From assembly GCF_017744655.1 (NCBI RefSeq), contig NZ_JAGIAW010000014.1, forward strand, positions 124,001 through 188,000: DNA of 64,000 nt, read 5' to 3'. This document shows, in pieces, positions 1 through 7,712 of this stretch (position 1 is the first letter of the stretch; every line of letters begins with the position of its first letter). The DNA comes from Devosia sp. (lineage in GTDB: Bacteria; Pseudomonadota; Alphaproteobacteria; Rhizobiales; Devosiaceae). The notes below the pieces were generated by a model. It ran no database searches. It was not told the origin of the DNA and was given only the letters and a program-made list of their open reading frames with translations. The position numbers and the translations under genes are program-made.

Positions 1-460
1 TGACGAGGTCGCCGAAATCGCCACGGCGGGCGCGGTTCTTGGTGTCGTGAACGAGGGGAGAGAGACCGCCCTGAAAAGCGATGACCACGGTGCGACCAGT
101 ACGCTTCTCGGCTTCGGCCAGCGCCAGGGCTTCCTCGACGGTCGTGACCATGGGCTTTTCGAGAAGCAGGTCAAAGCCGGCCTCGACGACGGCCAGGGCA
201 TTGGCACCGTGGAAGACGTGCGGCGTGGAAACATAGACCGCATCCATCTGGCCCTGCATGGCGGCGAGCATCTCTTCGGCATTGCCATATTCGGCGGGCC
301 GCTGAGCGCCTGCGGCTTCGCAGGTGTCGGCGAACCGCTTGCGCGAGACTTCGCTCACTTCGGCCGTGGCAACGATTTTGACATCCGCCATCGCCGCCCA
401 GCCCTTGGCATAGTCGGCCGCCTTCAGGCCCGCACCAATGACTCCCAAACGCAAAACCAT
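1..460 (-). CDS. Gfo/Idh/MocA family NAD(P)-dependent oxidoreductase, N-terminal part (cut by window edge)
   Basis: The minus strand is open from ATG at 460 to the left edge of the window, giving 153 residues with no stop. The protein opens with MVLRLGVIGAGLKAADYAKG, a Rossmann nucleotide-binding start with a GxGxxx turn. It continues with VYVSTPHVFHGANAL and the family hallmark EKP near residue 115 (LLLEKPMVTT), where the lysine normally takes part in catalysis. These enzymes oxidise or reduce sugar hydroxyls with NAD(P). AGGAGG-like bases (GGAGG) lie 7 to 12 nt upstream. The gene is divergent from a sugar ABC importer whose last gene is ThuA-like, so it probably acts on the imported sugar. 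The C-terminal domain is outside the window. Confidence 0.85.
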   Translation of the reverse strand, partial: MVLRLGVIGAGLKAADYAKGWAAMADVKIVATAEVSEVSRKRFADTCEAAGAQRPAEYGNAEEMLAAMQGQMDAVYVSTPHVFHGANALAVVEAGFDLLLEKPMVTTVEEALALAEAEKRTGRTVVIAFQGGLSPLVHDTKNRARRGDFGDLV

Positions 461-484
461 GTTCGCAATCCTCCATTTTGGAGA

Positions 485-601
485 CGTGTACATGAGGTTT
501 TGCCCAGCCGCAAACGTCAAAATGAACGAAAAATTCTGCCATTCTGAAAAATGGAAAGAACGTTCGATTTCATCTTGTGGGTAAAATGTAAGCGTGTACA
601 T
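485..601. promoter_or_regulatory. Divergent promoter region with a repeated CGTGTACAT motif
   Basis: The 196-bp gap between the divergent oxidoreductase and binding-protein starts holds two exact direct copies of CGTGTACAT, at 485-493 and 593-601. The core TGTACA is self-complementary. One copy lies 25 bp from the oxidoreductase start and the other 56 bp from the binding-protein GTG, which suits an operator pair controlling both directions. No regulator gene for this module is inside the window, so the binding protein is unknown. Confidence 0.4.
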
Positions 602-656
602 TTGTGTCGTCACGCTAAGAGACATGCGGCGCCGACGCGCCGCCAGGGAGGAAATT

Positions 657-1949
657 GTGAACAAACTTGTTGCAGGTGGCCTGGCGGCCATCGCTTTGAG
701 CCTGCTCGCCGGTACGGCCAATGCGGAATCTCTCCGCGTTGCTTTGCACGGTCAGGCCGGCATCGACGCCTTCACCCCCACTGCCGAGCGCATCGAGAAA
801 AATCTCGGGATCGACGTCGAAATCGTCGAATATCCTGCGCCCGACAAAGACTATATGACCAAGCTCCTCACCGAGCTGGCTGCGGGCAATGGTCCGGACC
901 TGTTCTCGATCCCGAGCGCTGCCGACGTCGCCGACATGGTGGCCGCCGGCTATCTTGCTCCGGTCGGCGCGGAACTCGCCGCCTGGCCCGAATATGCCGA
1001 CTTCGTCGATGTCGCCAAGCAGCTCGCCGTGAGCCCGGATGGCGAGACTTATGTGGCCCCCTACATCCTGGGCATTCAGCAGATCTACTTCCGTCGCGAC
1101 GTGCTCGAAAAGGCCGGCATTTCGACCGAACAGCCCAAGGACTGGGCTGATCTCCTCGCACGCGCCAAGGAAATCAAGGAAAAGACCGGCTCGTTCGGCC
1201 TGTTGTTCCCCGCCGGCGTGAGCTGGGGCGGCGGCGCCTTCGACGAAGGCTTCTCGCACCTCATTATCGGCTCCTCGACCCCGCAGCTCGTGACCGACGA
1301 CGGCAAATTCGACCTGACGAGCCAGGGCGTGCGCGATGTGTTCCAGTTCTACAAGGACCTCATCGACGCCGACCTGATGCCGGTCGACCCGCTGCTCGGG
1401 CCTGAGCCGTGGGTGATCCCGAAGTATGAAATGTTCCCCAGTGGCGAGCTGGCGGCGACCACTTGCGGCTCCTGGTGCTACATTTTCGACTGGGGCCGCG
1501 AGAGCCGCAACCCGATCCCGGATGTGACCAATGTCGTGGGCACCTGGGCTGACCCCGGCCAGAACGGTGGCGAATTCGTGCTCGCCAACCTTGGTGCTCC
1601 ATGGGCCGTCAACGCCAAGGCCGCCAATCTCGAACTCGCCAAGAAGGCGCTGCTCGAAGCCGGTTCGGTTGAAAACCAGATCGAAACCGCAGCCCGCATC
1701 GGCAATATCCCGGCCAGCAATGCCGTGCAGAGGGACCCGCGCTTCCAGGCTCTGACCGAGCTGGTGCCGATCCAGGCTGCTGCCAACCACGGTACCTATC
1801 TCAAGCAGGCAACCGGCATGTCCGTCGTGTCGGAAGGCGTGGCACGCGCCACCGAAGCCCTCTTGCGCAAGGAAACCGATGCGGCCGGCGCCCAGCAGAT
1901 CCTCGTCGATCACGTTCGCCAGACGCTCGGCGACGAAGCGGTGAAATAG
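657..1949 (+). CDS. Carbohydrate ABC transporter periplasmic substrate-binding protein
   Basis: Extracellular solute-binding protein of the family 1 (MalE-like) type, 430 aa. I place the start at GTG 657 because GGGAGG lies 6 nt upstream and the protein then begins directly with a signal peptide (hydrophobic residues 5-19, predicted cleavage ANA|ES near residue 23). An ATG further upstream at 594 would put a basic extension before the signal. The mature part carries the usual N-terminal strand (LRVALHGQAG) and a cluster of tryptophans and tyrosines around residues 260-300 (WVIPKYEMFP, WCYIFDWG) that often line sugar sites. It is the first gene of a five-gene operon with two permeases, an ATPase and a ThuA-like protein. 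Substrate not identifiable from sequence. Confidence 0.88.
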   Translation: MNKLVAGGLAAIALSLLAGTANAESLRVALHGQAGIDAFTPTAERIEKNLGIDVEIVEYPAPDKDYMTKLLTELAAGNGPDLFSIPSAADVADMVAAGYLAPVGAELAAWPEYADFVDVAKQLAVSPDGETYVAPYILGIQQIYFRRDVLEKAGISTEQPKDWADLLARAKEIKEKTGSFGLLFPAGVSWGGGAFDEGFSHLIIGSSTPQLVTDDGKFDLTSQGVRDVFQFYKDLIDADLMPVDPLLGPEPWVIPKYEMFPSGELAATTCGSWCYIFDWGRESRNPIPDVTNVVGTWADPGQNGGEFVLANLGAPWAVNAKAANLELAKKALLEAGSVENQIETAARIGNIPASNAVQRDPRFQALTELVPIQAAANHGTYLKQATGMSVVSEGVARATEALLRKETDAAGAQQILVDHVRQTLGDEAVK

Positions 1950-1978
1950 GCGTCGTCGGATTCCTCCTCCGATGCCCC

Positions 1979-2004
1979 GGACGCGGCCTCCCAGGGTCGC
2001 GTCC
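1979..2004 (+). other. Intercistronic hairpin after binding-protein gene
   Basis: GGACGCG (1979-1985) pairs perfectly with CGCGTCC (1998-2004) in the 122-bp gap between the binding protein and the first permease. There is no U-tract, so this looks like an RNA-stabilising or partial attenuation element rather than a full terminator. Confidence 0.4.
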
Positions 2005-2071
2005 CACCTTTCCAGTCGAGCCGCAGCCTCGAGGGCCGCGTCTCCCTTTCTCCCAATCGAGGCACCCGTTC

Positions 2072-2959
2072 ATGGCCTTCGACGCGTTCCAGAAGCGCAA
2101 GGAGCGGCAGCTACTCTGGCTGCTTTTGCCCGCGCTCGTTCCGCTGCTGATCCTGACCATCTATCCGGCGCTCTATGCTGTTTATCTCAGCATGACCAAT
2201 GAGGCGCTGACCGGCGTCGCCGCGGCAAAGCCCCGCTTTGTCGGCGCCGCCAACTACCTGCGTCTCTTTTCGGACGGCCGCTTCTGGAACTCGCTGTTTG
2301 TTACCTTCGTCTTCGTGGTCGGTTCGGCCATTATCGGGCAGTTCGTACTCGGCTTCATTTCGGCCATGGCGCTGCGGCGCAAGATCGTCGGTGCACCGGT
2401 GTTTGGCGCGGCAATCCTTCTGCCCAATGCGGCACCGGAAGTGGTGGCTGGCTTCATGTGGATTTCGATGCTCGCCGGTGGTGACCACGCGACGCTGAGC
2501 AAGATCCTCGTGTTCTTCGGCCTGCCTTATGTCGACTGGCTGCAGACCTTTCCGCTGTTCATGGTGGTCATGGTCAATACCTGGCGCGGCATCGGCACCG
2601 CCATGATCCTGCTGACCGCCGGCCTCGCCGCCGTGCCTGCCGAGGTCTATGAAGCGGCGCGCATGGATGGCGCCAATCCGCGCCAGATGTTCATGCGCAT
2701 CACGCTGCCGCTGATGGCGCCGACCATCTTCCTCTACATGCTGATTTCGACCGTCTCGACCATTTCGGTCTTTGGCCTCGTCTACGCGCTGACCCGTGGC
2801 GGCCCCGGCAACAAGACCGAGGTGATCTCGGTCTACATCTACAACCAGTCCTTCGCCGCTTTCCAGATCGGCTACGGCGCGGCCGGTGCCGTGGTGGCGC
2901 TGGTGGTCTCACTGGCGCTGGGCATTGCCTATGTGCGCTCCCTCAAGGTGGAAGTCTGA
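2072..2959 (+). CDS. Carbohydrate ABC transporter permease, MalF/UgpA type
   Basis: Inner-membrane permease of 295 aa, about six transmembrane segments beginning at residue 15 (LLWLLLPALVPLLILTIYPA). The EAA loop that docks the ATPase is visible near residue 190 (EVYEAARMDGANPRQMF, followed by ITLPLMAP). The C-terminal segment contains the family phrase LTRGGPGNKTEVISVYIY. GAGG lies 9 nt before the ATG. Its stop overlaps the start of the next permease by one base, so the two are translationally coupled. It forms the heterodimeric channel with that protein. Confidence 0.92.
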   Translation: MAFDAFQKRKERQLLWLLLPALVPLLILTIYPALYAVYLSMTNEALTGVAAAKPRFVGAANYLRLFSDGRFWNSLFVTFVFVVGSAIIGQFVLGFISAMALRRKIVGAPVFGAAILLPNAAPEVVAGFMWISMLAGGDHATLSKILVFFGLPYVDWLQTFPLFMVVMVNTWRGIGTAMILLTAGLAAVPAEVYEAARMDGANPRQMFMRITLPLMAPTIFLYMLISTVSTISVFGLVYALTRGGPGNKTEVISVYIYNQSFAAFQIGYGAAGAVVALVVSLALGIAYVRSLKVEV

Positions 2960-3861
2960 TGGCCGGCATTTCCGAAAAGCGCTCGGGCGCTTACACCCTA
3001 CTTGCCTATGTCACGCTGATCGTCATTTCGATCTTCTGCGTACTGCCTTTCGTGTGGATGGCGCTGGCCTCCATCGACAGCAATGTGCAGCTGTTTCTGA
3101 AATGGCCCGATAGCGTCACCTTCGACCACTACACCAAGGTGTTTGCTGAAGAGAACGGCGTGCGCTGGTTCGCCAATTCGCTGTTCACCGTGCTTAGCGC
3201 GACCTTCATCGTCATGGTGGTGGCCGGGCTCGGCGGCTATGCGCTGTCGCGCTCGAAAGCCTGGTGGAAGCAGCCGTTCCTCTACGCCATCCTGCTCATT
3301 CGCGTGCTTCCGTCCACGGCGCTGCTGGTGCCGCTCTACAAGATCCTGCTGACGGCCAATAACGGCATCGGCACGGTGCTGCGACCGCTGGTGGGCGAGC
3401 ACTATCGCTTCGTCATGCAGCTCTTCGGCTTCATCGATGGCTATCTCGGGCTGATCATCGTGCTCGCGACCGGGCAATTGCCCCTGGCGCTCTGGATTAT
3501 GAAGGTCTTCTTCGACGGCGTGCCCAAGGACTATGAGGAAGCCGCCATTCTCGATGGCGCCACCCTGGTCCAGCGCATCCGGCGGGTGCTGATCCCGCTA
3601 GCCCTGCCGGGGCTCGCGGCAGCCGGGCTCTTTGCCTTCATGTCGGCCTGGGGCGATTTCCTTTTGCCGCTGATCCTCCTGTCGTCGCCTGAATTGCAGA
3701 CCCTGCCGATCGGTCTTTTCCGCGCGTTCCTGCGCGTCAACGAGATCGACTACGGGCTCCTCGCGGCACTGGCCACCATCTACCTCATCCCCGCCGTCAT
3801 CGCCTTCAGCTTCGCGCGACGGTTCCTCGTTCAAACTTTCTCCGGCGGCGTCAAAGGCTAA
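2959..3861 (+). CDS. Carbohydrate ABC transporter permease, MalG/UgpE type
   Basis: Second inner-membrane permease, 300 aa, with about six transmembrane segments (first near residues 14-36). The EAA loop lies around residue 195 (DYEEAAILDGATLVQRIRR, then VLIPLALPG). The conserved N-terminal block WMALASIDSN and the segment LSRSKAWWKQ are typical for MalG-like subunits. The ATG overlaps the preceding stop (TGATG). It pairs with the upstream permease to form the transport channel. The ATPase gene follows 3 nt later. Confidence 0.92.
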   Translation: MAGISEKRSGAYTLLAYVTLIVISIFCVLPFVWMALASIDSNVQLFLKWPDSVTFDHYTKVFAEENGVRWFANSLFTVLSATFIVMVVAGLGGYALSRSKAWWKQPFLYAILLIRVLPSTALLVPLYKILLTANNGIGTVLRPLVGEHYRFVMQLFGFIDGYLGLIIVLATGQLPLALWIMKVFFDGVPKDYEEAAILDGATLVQRIRRVLIPLALPGLAAAGLFAFMSAWGDFLLPLILLSSPELQTLPIGLFRAFLRVNEIDYGLLAALATIYLIPAVIAFSFARRFLVQTFSGGVKG

Positions 3862-3864
3862 GCG

Positions 3865-4947
3865 ATGACCACTCCCATGATTCAACTCTCTGGCGTGCGC
3901 AAAAGCTTTGGCTCGGCCGAAATTATTAAGGGCGTCGACATTGCCGTGGAAGACGGCGAGTTCACCGTCTTTGTCGGACCCTCGGGGTGCGGCAAGTCCA
4001 CCCTGTTGCGCATGATTGCAGGCCTGGAATCCATCGATGGTGGCGACCTTGTGCTCAACGGCAAGCGCATAAACGATGTGCCGCCCGACCAGCGCGGCAT
4101 CGCAATGGTGTTCCAGTCCTACGCGCTCTATCCACATATGACCGTGGCGCAGAATATCGGCTTTTCACTGGACCTGAAGAAGGTGCCCAAGGCCGAGATC
4201 GCCCGCGAGGTGGGCCGGGTTTCCGAACTGCTGCAGCTATCCGAACTGCTTGATCGCCGGCCGGCCGAACTCTCCGGTGGGCAGCGCCAGCGCGTTGCCA
4301 TCGGCCGTGCCATCATCAAGCAGCCCCGCGTCATCCTGTTCGACGAGCCACTCTCCAACCTCGATGCGGCTCTCCGCGTGCAGATGCGCGCCGAGCTACA
4401 GAAGCTGCATCAGGAACTGAAACCCACCATCGTCTATGTGACGCATGACCAAGTGGAAGCCATGACCATGGCGACACGCATCGTCGTGCTCAACAAAGGC
4501 AAGGTAGAGCAGTGGGATACGCCCATCGAGCTCTACAATAATCCCGTCAATACCTTCGTCGCCGGCTTTATCGGCTCACCGCGCATGAATCTCGTTCCCG
4601 GCACCATCATTGGCGATGCAACCGGCCAGAGTTTCAAGGCGAATGCCGGCTGGACGACGCGGCTCGATAATCGCTCTCTGGCCGGTGCCATCGGCCAATC
4701 GGTGACACTGGGCATGCGGCCCGAGCACATCCAGCCGGCAATCGACAATGTCGATCTCGAAGCCACCATCGCCATCGTCGAGCGCCTCGGCGCCGAGACC
4801 TATCTCAATCTGCGTAATGGCGACGACACCCTGCTCGTGCGCGCCCAGGGCGACCTGGCGCTGGCGCCGGGCTCAACCGTGAAGCTGGCGCTCAACCATG
4901 GCGCCTTCCACCTCTTCGATCAGTCCGGACGCGCTATCACCGGCTGA
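3865..4947 (+). CDS. Sugar ABC transporter ATP-binding protein (UgpC/MsmK type)
   Basis: Cytoplasmic ATPase of 360 aa that powers the import complex. Walker A is GPSGCGKST (about residues 38-46), the Q-loop is [11 protein letters not shown], the signature is LSGGQRQR (about 135), Walker B is [12 protein letters not shown] (about 155) and the switch histidine is in YVTHDQ. A C-terminal TOBE-like regulatory domain follows from about residue 235, as in MalK/UgpC. Length is normal for the family. It directly follows the two permeases in the operon. ATPases of this type often serve more than one importer. Confidence 0.94.
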   Translation: MTTPMIQLSGVRKSFGSAEIIKGVDIAVEDGEFTVFVGPSGCGKSTLLRMIAGLESIDGGDLVLNGKRINDVPPDQRGIAMVFQSYALYPHMTVAQNIGFSLDLKKVPKAEIAREVGRVSELLQLSELLDRRPAELSGGQRQRVAIGRAIIKQPRVILFDEPLSNLDAALRVQMRAELQKLHQELKPTIVYVTHDQVEAMTMATRIVVLNKGKVEQWDTPIELYNNPVNTFVAGFIGSPRMNLVPGTIIGDATGQSFKANAGWTTRLDNRSLAGAIGQSVTLGMRPEHIQPAIDNVDLEATIAIVERLGAETYLNLRNGDDTLLVRAQGDLALAPGSTVKLALNHGAFHLFDQSGRAITG

Positions 4948-4967
4948 TTCATTCTACGGAGACTATT

Positions 4968-5696
4968 GTGACTATTCGCCTGACCATGTGGAACGAAGGC
5001 CGCCACGAAAAGAACGATCCGCCAGTCGCCAAGATTTATCCCGACGGCATGGATGGCGCGCTCGCCGCCGGCTTTGGGGATCGTGACTTCACCATCGAGC
5101 GCCGTACCATCGACGATCCAGAACAGGGCCTGACGCAGGAACTGCTCGACCGCACGGACGTGCTCACCTGGTGGGGCCATGTCGCCCATGATGAGGTGAA
5201 GGACGAATATATCGACCGCGTACAACAGCGCGTGCTCGCCGGCATGGGCCTGGTCGTTCTCCATTCAGGCCACCACTCGAAGATGTTCCGCCGCATGGTC
5301 GGCACCAATGCCAATCTTTCCTGGCGCGAACTGCCGGAAGGCGACCTCGAGCGGGTCTGGACCATCCTGCCCAACCACCCGATCGCCGATGGCGTGCCGC
5401 CATTCTTCGAGATTCCAGCCTCGGAAATGTATGGCGAGCCGTTCGACATTCCCGCGCCCGACGAGATCGTCTTCCTCTCCTGGTACAAGGGCGGCGAAGT
5501 GTTTCGTTCCGGCGTGACCTTCTATCGGGGCCTTGGCCGCATCTTCTACTTCTCGCCCGGCCACGAGACCTTCCCCATCTATCACCATCCCATGGTGCAG
5601 CACGTGATCGGCAATGGCATCGAATGGGCCATGCAACCGCACAAGCCTTCGCGCAAGTTGGACAACTGGCACCGCAAGGAGCCGATCCACCGCTAG
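4968..5696 (+). CDS. ThuA-domain protein (trehalose-utilisation type)
   Basis: 242-aa ThuA-like protein with a class I glutamine-amidotransferase-like fold. Visible features are WNEGRHEK at the start, DVLTWWGHVAHDEV near residue 65, LVVLHSGHHSKMF near 95, and GRIFYFSPGHETFPIYHHP near 200, all typical ThuA positions. Start is GTG 4968 with GGAG 6-9 nt upstream. In Sinorhizobium, ThuA works with ThuB (a Gfo/Idh/MocA enzyme) in disaccharide use via 3-keto sugars; here the oxidoreductase is divergent at 460, so a similar partnership is plausible. That link is inference from gene arrangement. No signal peptide is seen. It is the last gene before a clear terminator. Confidence 0.85.
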   Translation: MTIRLTMWNEGRHEKNDPPVAKIYPDGMDGALAAGFGDRDFTIERRTIDDPEQGLTQELLDRTDVLTWWGHVAHDEVKDEYIDRVQQRVLAGMGLVVLHSGHHSKMFRRMVGTNANLSWRELPEGDLERVWTILPNHPIADGVPPFFEIPASEMYGEPFDIPAPDEIVFLSWYKGGEVFRSGVTFYRGLGRIFYFSPGHETFPIYHHPMVQHVIGNGIEWAMQPHKPSRKLDNWHRKEPIHR

Positions 5697-5717
5697 AAGT
5701 GGCAGCGATATCTAGAA

Positions 5718-5750
5718 GAGAGGGGCGCCCGAAAGCGCCCCCCTCATTTT
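5718..5750 (+). terminator. Rho-independent terminator of the first ABC operon
   Basis: GGGGCGC (5722-5728) pairs with GCGCCCC (5735-5741) around a CCGAAA loop, with three further outer pairs after one mismatch. It is followed by ATTTTATT. It sits 22 nt after the ThuA stop. It may also serve the convergent MFS gene, which ends at 5761. Confidence 0.85.
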
Positions 5751-5760
5751 ATTCCATCTA

Positions 5761-6987
5761 TTATTCCGCCGGCTGAGCCTGAAGGCGATCGGCATCTCTG
5801 GGCTTATTATCCCCAAGCACCCCCTGCCCCAGTGCTATGATGAGGGCACTGGCCGCACCTGCCGCCACCGAGACCCAAAAGCCATGCTGCGGACCATAGG
5901 CATCGACGATCCAGCCGGCTGTGAATGACCCCAACGCCATGCCGATACCAATGCCGGTCATCACCCAGGTAACGCCTTCGGTGAGCATGGACTCCGGCAC
6001 GCGCCGCTCGATGAGACCAAACGCCGTGATAAAGGTTGGCGAAATCGCGATACCGCTGATGAACACCGCAACCGCCAGAGCTGCCACTGAGCCGGTGGAA
6101 AACAGGAGGGGGATCGAGGTTACTGCCAGCACGCCGACGGCGATCATCAACTGTCGATGGAGAGCCATCTTCGGGTTGAGGGCACCCAGGACGAGGCCGA
6201 GCACGAAGGACCCTATGGCATAGACGCCGATGACGAGGCTGGCGGCGCTCGCCTGGCCGAGCGCCTCGGTGATCGCTACCGCGCTGACCTCTGCTGTGGC
6301 AAACATGGCACCAACAAAGACCAGCGCCAAGGTGATGATCTGAACTGGGCGCAGCCTGATGGCGGAGCCGCGTGCCGTCACGCGATCATGCAGCCGCACC
6401 TTGGGTTCGCTGCCGCGCTGCAACAGAAAGGCAATTGTGCCCAGAGCCAGAAACGCGGTGCCGGCAATCATGCCCGCTTCCGGAAACACCGATACGGACA
6501 GGGCCACCGAGACAGAAGCTCCGGCAATATAAACGAGTTCATCGGCCGAAGATTCGAAGGCAAAAGCGGTATTGAGCTCAGGACGACCACTGAACAACTC
6601 GCTCCAGCGGGCGCGAACCATGGCCGAAATGCTGGGCATGGTGGCCGCGAGAAGAGCCGACACAAAGAGCGTCCAGATTGGCCAGCTCTGGTTCGCAGCC
6701 AAAATTAGCGCGACGAACGCCACGACCGAAATCAGCATGGCCGGCGCGACAACAGCCGATTGGCCGTAGCGATCGACGAGTCGGGAAATCTGCGGCGAGA
6801 CAATCGCATTGGCAATGGCGAAAGTCGCCGAGACCGCACCGGCCAGCCAGTATTCGCCATGGGTCTGGGACAGCATGGCGACGATACCGATCGGCGCCAT
6901 GGCCATCGGCATGCGCGCAACGAAGGCGGCGGCGGCAAAGCCCTTCGCACCGGGTGCGCGGAAAATTTGAGCATAGGGGTTGGACAT
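5761..6987 (-). CDS. MFS transporter, probable TetR-controlled efflux pump
   Basis: Major facilitator superfamily membrane protein of 408 aa with about 12 hydrophobic segments. The loop between helices 2 and 3 reads ISRLVDRYGQ, matching the MFS motif A pattern, and the second half begins around residue 210. I choose ATG 6987 (MSNPYAQIF) because AAGGA lies 9 nt upstream; the ATG at 6996 would leave no spacing. It is divergent from a TetR repressor gene, with three operator-like repeats between them, a layout typical of drug or metabolite efflux. Substrate unknown. Confidence 0.85.
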   Translation of the reverse strand: MSNPYAQIFRAPGAKGFAAAAFVARMPMAMAPIGIVAMLSQTHGEYWLAGAVSATFAIANAIVSPQISRLVDRYGQSAVVAPAMLISVVAFVALILAANQSWPIWTLFVSALLAATMPSISAMVRARWSELFSGRPELNTAFAFESSADELVYIAGASVSVALSVSVFPEAGMIAGTAFLALGTIAFLLQRGSEPKVRLHDRVTARGSAIRLRPVQIITLALVFVGAMFATAEVSAVAITEALGQASAASLVIGVYAIGSFVLGLVLGALNPKMALHRQLMIAVGVLAVTSIPLLFSTGSVAALAVAVFISGIAISPTFITAFGLIERRVPESMLTEGVTWVMTGIGIGMALGSFTAGWIVDAYGPQHGFWVSVAAGAASALIIALGQGVLGDNKPRDADRLQAQPAE

Positions 6988-7022
6988 TTCACCCATCCTT
7001 GATGAACTCTCGCAACGCTTAT

Positions 7023-7090
7023 ATACGTTACGTATGTGAAATGGATATTGGCATACATCTCGTATGTCAATTCCAAATACGTTGCGTATG
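7023..7090. promoter_or_regulatory. Three operator-like repeats between MFS and TetR genes
   Basis: Three 14-bp copies of ATACnnnnCGTATG occur at 7023-7036 (ATACGTTACGTATG), 7053-7066 (ATACATCTCGTATG) and 7077-7090 (ATACGTTGCGTATG). The arms ATACG/CGTAT or CATAC/GTATG form palindromes in each. They fill the 116-bp divergent gap between the MFS and TetR starts. TetR proteins usually bind such palindromes to repress themselves and the neighbouring pump. Confidence 0.7.
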
Positions 7091-7103
7091 CGAATGGAGT
7101 GAC

Positions 7104-7712
7104 ATGGTCGGAAAATCGCGAAAGGAAACCATGGCCGAGACCCGCCAGAAGTTATTGGCGGCGGGGCGAAAGGCTTTCGGCACCATCGGCTACTCGGCGT
7201 CCTCAATGGATGATTTCACGGCGGACGCCGGCCTGACGCGCGGCGCGCTCTATCACCATTTTGGTGACAAGGAGGGATTGCTGCGCGCTGTGGTCGAGGA
7301 GATCGACGGCGAAATGTCCGAGCGCCTGCTTGCCATTTCGACAAAAGCGCCCTCCCGGTGGCAGGGGCTGGTCGACGAATGGATCGCCTATATCGAAATG
7401 GCGCTCGAACCCGAAATTCAGCGCATCATGTTCCGCGATGCACCGGCCGTGCTCGGCGACCCCTCACAATGGCCCAGCGCAAACGCCTGCATCATGGCGC
7501 TCAAGACTAATTTGGACGCTGCAAAGACCGAAGGGCAGTTGATCGATGTCGACACGGAGGTCGCTGCCCGCTTGATCAACGGCGCGAGTTCTCATGCCGC
7601 AACCTGGATTGCCAGCGCCGACGACCCCCAGGCAACCTCCAAGCGGGCGGTCGCCGGGTTTCGACTATTGCTCGAAAGCTTGCGCAAACCCGACCATGGC
7701 GGCACAGCCTAA
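7104..7712 (+). CDS. TetR/AcrR family transcriptional regulator
   Basis: 202-aa TetR-family DNA-binding protein. The N-terminal domain (about residues 10-56) has the typical helix-turn-helix ending in TRGALYHHFGDKEGLLRAV. The rest is a helical ligand-binding and dimer domain. ATG 7104 has GGAG 4-7 nt upstream; ATG 7131 (MAETRQKLL) with AAGGAA in front is an alternative start. It is divergent from the MFS transporter and very likely represses both genes through the three repeats in between. Its stop overlaps the stop of the convergent ATP-grasp gene by four bases. Confidence 0.9.
   Translation: MVGKSRKETMAETRQKLLAAGRKAFGTIGYSASSMDDFTADAGLTRGALYHHFGDKEGLLRAVVEEIDGEMSERLLAISTKAPSRWQGLVDEWIAYIEMALEPEIQRIMFRDAPAVLGDPSQWPSANACIMALKTNLDAAKTEGQLIDVDTEVAARLINGASSHAATWIASADDPQATSKRAVAGFRLLLESLRKPDHGGTA

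Noticed and set aside
615..1913. A 432-codon open frame on the minus strand
   Set aside because: Antisense to the first binding-protein gene, which has a signal peptide and ribosome site.
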